A DNA stretch of 5,487 nucleotides from Campylobacteraceae bacterium (GTDB lineage Bacteria > Campylobacterota > Campylobacteria > Campylobacterales > JALSKU01), in contig WFMT01000217.1 of the NCBI GenBank assembly GCA_015488975.1, positions 1 to 5,487 of the forward strand, given 5' to 3'. Of this stretch, positions 4,869 to 5,487 are shown piece after piece; position 1 is the stretch's first letter, and every line of letters begins with the position of its first letter. A program made the translations under genes and the position numbers. The notes beneath the pieces are model-generated. The model was not told where the DNA came from, made no database searches, and saw only the letters and a program-made list of their open reading frames with translations.

Positions 4869-5487
4869 TTACAACATCCGGTTTTCCAAAAAACAGTCCG
4901 ATTCTAAAAATAATCTGAGCTGAAGGTTTAAAATTATTTTCGCTTCTTAGTATTATTCCCGGACTAAACTCATAATATGCATAATCATGGTAAAAATATC
5001 TTTTGTATGAAACTTCACCTAAGTAATAGTGTAGCTTAAAGCCATTGTCTCTATCACCTGAACTATAGATAGACAAAAGATAACTAAGCCCTTTTTTATG
5101 ACCGATATATTGCTCTAAACTCAAAGAATTTACCACTTCGTTTAAATGGTTTGAGCTTTCAAGGTAATGATAACTGTTTTGAAATGAAAATTTTAAATTC
5201 TCATTTATAATCCTTGAAGCTGAGAGCGCAACTGTATTATCCAAGTGTTTTTTTATAAAATATTTCGCATTATTGCTTAATCCAAACTTCCATTTGTCAT
5301 GATTGTAATAATATTTGCTTAAATATAAAGATATGTAAGCATCTGGGCTAATTCCGCTAAAGTGTACCCCTCCTCCAAAACGAATATTTATAAATTTTGA
5401 TTTTATTTTATCAAGTTGCAAACCTAAAAGATAACTGTTACTACTGACACTTTTACCTATGGTTGGGCTATTTTGCCGATCAGCAGA
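4849..5487 (-). CDS. Unrecognised beta-strand-rich, probable outer-membrane barrel protein (5' end outside window)
   Basis: The frame stays open from the right edge to the TAG at 4849-4851, so 212 residues are seen and the true start is off the window. The TTG at 5421 is internal: the frame continues upstream with SYLLG and no start is needed. I do not recognise the family. The visible part consists of short alternating segments rich in Tyr, Phe and Ser (for example DAYISLYLSKYYY, KWKFGLSNNAKYF, LKFSFQNSYHYL, YYEFSPGIILR, AQIIFRIGLFFG), separated by polar turns such as SSGDRDNG. This is typical of an amphipathic beta-barrel. It lacks the terminal aromatic residue of a standard outer-membrane barrel, ending in VTYNKFK after the last likely strand. 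It lies 98 bp upstream of the response-regulator gene on the same strand. A surface or outer-membrane role is inference only. Confidence 0.7.
   Translation of the reverse strand, partial: SADRQNSPTIGKSVSSNSYLLGLQLDKIKSKFINIRFGGGVHFSGISPDAYISLYLSKYYYNHDKWKFGLSNNAKYFIKKHLDNTVALSASRIINENLKFSFQNSYHYLESSNHLNEVVNSLSLEQYIGHKKGLSYLLSIYSSGDRDNGFKLHYYLGEVSYKRYFYHDYAYYEFSPGIILRSENNFKPSAQIIFRIGLFFGKPDVVTYNKFK

Noticed and set aside
5419..5421. TTG as the true start of the unknown barrel-like gene
   Set aside because: The frame stays open to the right edge with plausible coding sequence, and no ribosome site precedes this codon. The gene is better treated as cut by the window.

Overview
The window is A+T-rich bacterial DNA, and its gene families point to the Campylobacterota (epsilonproteobacteria such as Sulfurimonas, Sulfurospirillum or Arcobacter relatives). 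The clues are a short group-2 type ExbB, a Lys-Pro-rich TonB, lysine/isoleucine-rich proteins, tightly packed genes and promoters recognisable mainly by their -10 box. The genus is not determined.

Layout, left to right. Positions 1-468 (+) are the 3' end of a UDP-glucose/UDP-GlcNAc 4-epimerase gene (galE/gne). It runs tail-to-tail into a leftward block, overlapping the end of tonB by 17 bp. The leftward block, in transcription order, is: the 3' part of an unrecognised beta-strand-rich protein (5487-4849, start outside the window); an OmpR/PhoB-type response regulator (4750-4079); a TonB-dependent outer-membrane receptor of the OprC/NosA copper type (4035-2020); and exbB (2007-1585), exbD (1598-1230) and tonB (1228-452). 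The last four genes are packed with gaps of 12 nt, a 14-bp overlap and 1 nt, and look like one operon.

How they fit together. The receptor keeps both halves of the copper-ligand signature known from Pseudomonas OprC (CxxxM in the plug, HxM in the barrel). The operon therefore looks like a self-contained copper-import module: a specific outer-membrane gate plus its own ExbB-ExbD-TonB energy transducer. The response regulator next to it is probably its controller. An 18-bp element of two TTAACA-like half-sites with 11-bp periodicity lies upstream of both the regulator and the receptor, and in both places it ends exactly 9 bp before a -10 box. This suggests one operator used for autoregulation and for control of the uptake operon. 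No histidine kinase is visible; it may lie to the right of the window.

Other points are a 13-unit in-frame hexamer repeat encoding the Pro-Lys spacer of TonB, a promoter placement that predicts a leaderless regulator mRNA, and a perfect 10-bp inverted repeat across the stop codon of the unknown gene. No RNA genes, insertion sequences, CRISPR arrays or origins were seen. There is no gene-free stretch longer than about 100 bp.
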